A DNA stretch of 64,000 nt, taken from Sutcliffiella halmapala. GTDB lineage: Bacteria > Bacillota > Bacilli > Bacillales > Bacillaceae_I. This document shows, piece by piece, positions 61,471 through 64,000 of this stretch (position 1 is its first letter; each line of letters begins with the position of its first letter). The stretch covers positions 2,051,175 through 2,115,174 of the forward strand of contig NZ_KV917375.1 of the NCBI RefSeq assembly GCF_002019665.1, read 5' to 3'. Both the position numbers and the translations under genes were made by a program. The notes under the pieces were generated by a model that was not told where the DNA came from, did not search any database, and saw only the letters and a list, made by a program, of their open reading frames with translations.

Positions 61471-61671
61471 TTGAAGAATATAGATAAAGATAAAGAACTA
61501 TTAGAAAGAAATGAAAAGGACAAGGCTTTTAAAGAGGACAAGAAGAAACAAATAAGGCGAGATCAACTTGTGATGCCAATTGATGAATTACCTCTTGAAG
61601 AAATTAAGTATGAAGCGGAAGAGGAAAGAAAGAAAAAGGAATCTAAAAATCGATCCTCTAGTGAAGAGTAG
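61471..61671 (+). CDS. Small highly charged protein
   Basis: A 66-residue protein, almost half Lys/Glu/Asp/Arg (KNIDKDKELLERNEKDKAFK), with the only apolar block LVMPIDELPLEEIKYE. It starts at TTG 61471 after AAGGAG. Likely disordered. Function unknown. Confidence 0.6.
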   Translation: MKNIDKDKELLERNEKDKAFKEDKKKQIRRDQLVMPIDELPLEEIKYEAEEERKKKESKNRSSSEE

Positions 61672-61778
61672 GAATGCTTTCTACACTTTATGGTTTGTCC
61701 CATTTATTTGTTAAAGAAGAATATTTAACGTGAAATTGGCATAGAATACTCTTATCTAAAAGATGGAGGGAGTTTCTG

Positions 61779-61970
61779 ATGTCATTACATGTCCATGATT
61801 TTATGAAAATATCAAAAGCATTAGAGAGTAGCTACCAACGGCTACTTAGTGAGAATATTCTCGAGTCAGAATGCATCGAACGATTAAACTTAGCTAGAGA
61901 AGAATATACAAAAGCTATGTTACATGCAACACTTTATGATGAAGAGATTTTACAAATAGCAAAGAATTAG
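61779..61970 (+). CDS. Small helical hypothetical protein
   Basis: A 63-residue protein (VHDFMKISKALESSYQRLLS, then IERLNLAREEYTKAM) predicted as two helices. GGAGGGAG precedes ATG 61779 and a strong terminator begins at its stop. No family recognised. Confidence 0.65.
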   Translation: MSLHVHDFMKISKALESSYQRLLSENILESECIERLNLAREEYTKAMLHATLYDEEILQIAKN

Positions 61971-62002
61971 AAGCTTCCGGGACGTAAAGGAAGCTTCTTT
62001 TT
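61970..62002 (+). terminator. Terminator after the 63-residue gene
   Basis: GAAGCTTCC (61970-61978) and GGAAGCTTC (61989-61997) followed by TTTTT. Confidence 0.9.
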
Positions 62003-62080
62003 ATTATTAGAATAAGCTGTAAGTTCACACTTGTTTATAGTAGAAAGTTTTGTGGAAAAGCTAGAACCCATTATATAAAT

Positions 62081-62265
62081 AGGCTCCTTTAAACACCGCT
62101 GTTGATTTCCGCACGTGGCTTCGCTTTCTGCGGGGCGCTTGTGGAGCCTCCTCGGCTTTTGCCTGCGGGGTCTCCACAAAACGCTATCTCCCGCAGGAGT
62201 CTTCGCCTCGTGCTCCAATCAACAGCTAGGTACCTTATAATTAACACTTTACTTTAACAGAGTCT
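62081..62265 (-). repeat. 185-bp palindromic element, copy D
   Basis: Reverse-oriented copy. Ends AGGCTCCTTTAA and TTAACAGAGTCT. The inner stem GCTTGTGGAG / CTCCACAAAACGC region is intact. It lies between a terminator and the ypvA promoter. The rest of the 61971-62500 gap (62266-62430) is AT-rich with no gene seen. Confidence 0.85.
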
Positions 62266-62435
62266 ATTAATAATAAAATTCCCACACACTATCACAAGAC
62301 GTTATTACAAGAATAACTTCTAGTAAAATCTCCTAGTCAAACTGCTTACAAGACATGAGAATAACCCAATCCACCCTAAATCATCGTAAATATAGATGAA
62401 ATCTTCCTCTTATAATCAATCATAGTAAAAAATAC

Positions 62436-62464
62436 TTGACAAATCCCTTTATTTTTTCAATAAT
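62436..62464 (+). promoter_or_regulatory. ypvA promoter
   Basis: TTGACA (62436-62441), 17 bases, AATAAT (62459-62464). Confidence 0.65.
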
Positions 62465-62500
62465 GTTTAGATGCAAACTTTTTCCCGGAGGTACATATAA

Positions 62501-64000
62501 TGAATAATCGTCTGCCTTTTACAATGAACAAGGGTGATTCTTTTTTTGATCGTTTGAACGAATGGATAGGAGATGTTTTTTACGACATCTTACCGGAAGC
62601 TGGTTTTGAACTGCGTGATGAACAAATCTTTATGGCATTTCAACTAGAACGAGCATTTAAAGAGAAAAAAGTCATTTTCTCAGAGGCTGGTGTTGGAACA
62701 GGAAAGACGATGGTGTATCTTTTATATGCGATTTGTTACGCAAGATATATGGGAAAACCAGCCATTATTACCTGTGCCGATGAGTCCCTTATTGAACAAC
62801 TAGTAAAAAAAGAAGGCGATATTGCGAAGCTTTCTCAAATACTAGATGTGACGTTTGATGTTCGTTTAGCAAAATCACCTGATCAATACTTATGTCTAAA
62901 TAAACTTGATCATGCTCTAAATACCTATGATATTGACAATATTGATGATGTGTTTGATTCTCTACCGAGTTTTGTGAATAAGAACTCTGCTATGCAGTCC
63001 TTTCATCCATATGGCGATAGAAAGGATTATGCGAAATTAAATGATGAAGAATGGAATTTAATTGCATGGGATACTTTTCAAGACTGCTTTAGCTGTCAAA
63101 AGCGTCATCGATGTGGACAAACCTTATCAAGAGACCATTATCGGAAATCGACAGACTTAATTATTTGTTCGCATGATTTTTATATGGAACATGTCTGGAC
63201 TTTTGATAAGCGTAAAAGAGAAGGGCAACTCCCATTATTACCTGAAGCGTCTACAGTCGTATTCGATGAAGGCCATTTATTAGAATTTGCTGCACAAAAG
63301 GCACTAACATATAAAATTAAAAAACACATGGTAGAAGAGCTGCTTACGCGACTCTTAGGTAATGATTTAAGAGAAGAATTCGCTTTACTAGTGGAGGATT
63401 CTTTAGAAGCGAATGATTTATTCTTTGAAAGTTTGGAAGAAAATTTAAGTGTGGTAGAGGGATCAGACCGTAAGGATATTCGAATGGATCAATCCCTGTT
63501 CAAGGAAGCAAAAAACTTACTTTCAAAAGTTGAGGAAATTGGAAATCAATTAGTCTTTGAAGGGGAGCTTCATACAGTTGACCATTATCAATTGCATATC
63601 GTGGAAGAGTACTTAGATTCGATTGAGTTCTTGTTAAAGCTTCTCTTATCACAGGAAGATGTAATTGCATGGGCAGAACATGCCAATAATGATCTGACCT
63701 TAGTCGTTATGCCTAAAACAGTGGAAGAAGTACTAAAGACGAATGTTTTCTCTAAGAAGATCCCTTTTATCTTTTCTTCGGCTACACTATCGGATAACAA
63801 CTCATTTGATTACTTAGCGAATTCGTTAGGAATTGACGATTACTTATCGTTCTCTATTAACTCTCCGTTTGATTATGATGAGAATATGAATTTACAATTG
63901 GTAGAATTAAATACTCAAAATGATTTTGAGAAAAAATATCACCATACGATGAAAGCAATAGAACGTACCGATGGAAGTACCCTTGTTTTGTTTTCTAATA
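62501..64000 (+). CDS. ypvA: DinG-family Fe-S helicase YpvA, 3' end cut by window
   Basis: ATG 62501 behind CCCGGAGG opens 500 codons running to the window end. SEAGVGTGKTMVYLLYA is an intact Walker A, VVFDEGHLLEFAA the DExH box, and FIFSSATLSDNN motif III. Four cysteines in YLCLNK and DCFSCQKRHRCGQ fit the XPD/DinG Fe-S cluster. No exonuclease domain precedes the helicase. In contrast with the dinG product at 34687, all visible ATPase motifs are conserved. Confidence 0.93.

Overview
The window is a 64 kb chromosomal segment of a low-GC, endospore-forming member of the Bacillaceae. The gene order follows the Bacillus subtilis block aroCBH-trp-hisC-tyrA-aroA / ypiABF-qcrABC / ypjABCD-dapB-mgsA-bshB1A-cca-birA-panBCD-dinG / ypmAB-aspB-asnS-dnaD-nth-ypoC-ponA-recU / yppCEFG-mrfAB-cotD-ypsA-gpsB-rnpB-ypsC-ypvA. 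Spore genes (sspM, cotD, yppG, a csgA-like gene, ypjB), bacillithiol genes and a b6c1-type qcr operon fit this placement. I cannot name the genus from the sequence alone. No rRNA, tRNA, prophage or CRISPR was seen.

Region by region: (1) 1-12.5 kb is the aromatic supraoperon. Chorismate is made by AroC, AroB and AroA, then goes to tryptophan (TrpEDCFBA) or to Phe/Tyr (AroH, HisC, TyrA). A TRAP-type attenuator of 11 NAG triplets plus a terminator precedes trpE, and trpG is absent. (2) 12.6-17 kb is a block I recall as absent from this position in B. subtilis. It holds a glutathione peroxidase, OhrR, an Spx paralogue, an Rrf2 regulator (the SpxA2/SaiR pair), an IDEAL-domain protein, a HesB-like protein and a degenerate amidohydrolase. 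It reads as a thiol/peroxide stress island with visible candidate operators. (3) 17-26 kb carries ypiA/ypiB, a 52-bp tandem array of 13 regular units, ypiF, qcrABC and membrane proteins. (4) 26-38 kb carries lysine, bacillithiol, tRNA CCA, biotin and pantothenate genes. Its DinG retains an exonuclease domain but has lost the helicase motifs. (5) 38-46 kb carries aspB, asnS, dnaD, nth, ponA and recU. (6) 46-58 kb is rich in small sporulation genes and also has a shortened MprF and the MrfAB DNA-repair pair. (7) 58-64 kb carries cotD, ypsA, gpsB, the RNase P RNA, rlmL and an intact Fe-S DinG-family helicase cut by the window end.

Four copies of one 183-185 bp palindromic element (two per orientation) sit in intergenic gaps. 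They have terminal inverted repeats and compensatory base changes in stems, and one copy has an apparent target-site duplication between a candidate pantothenate leader and panB. The strongest leads for follow-up are this element, the 52-bp array, the paired TGTAA-N9-TTACA dyads around spxA2-saiR, the operator inside the gpx promoter, and the helicase-dead DinG.
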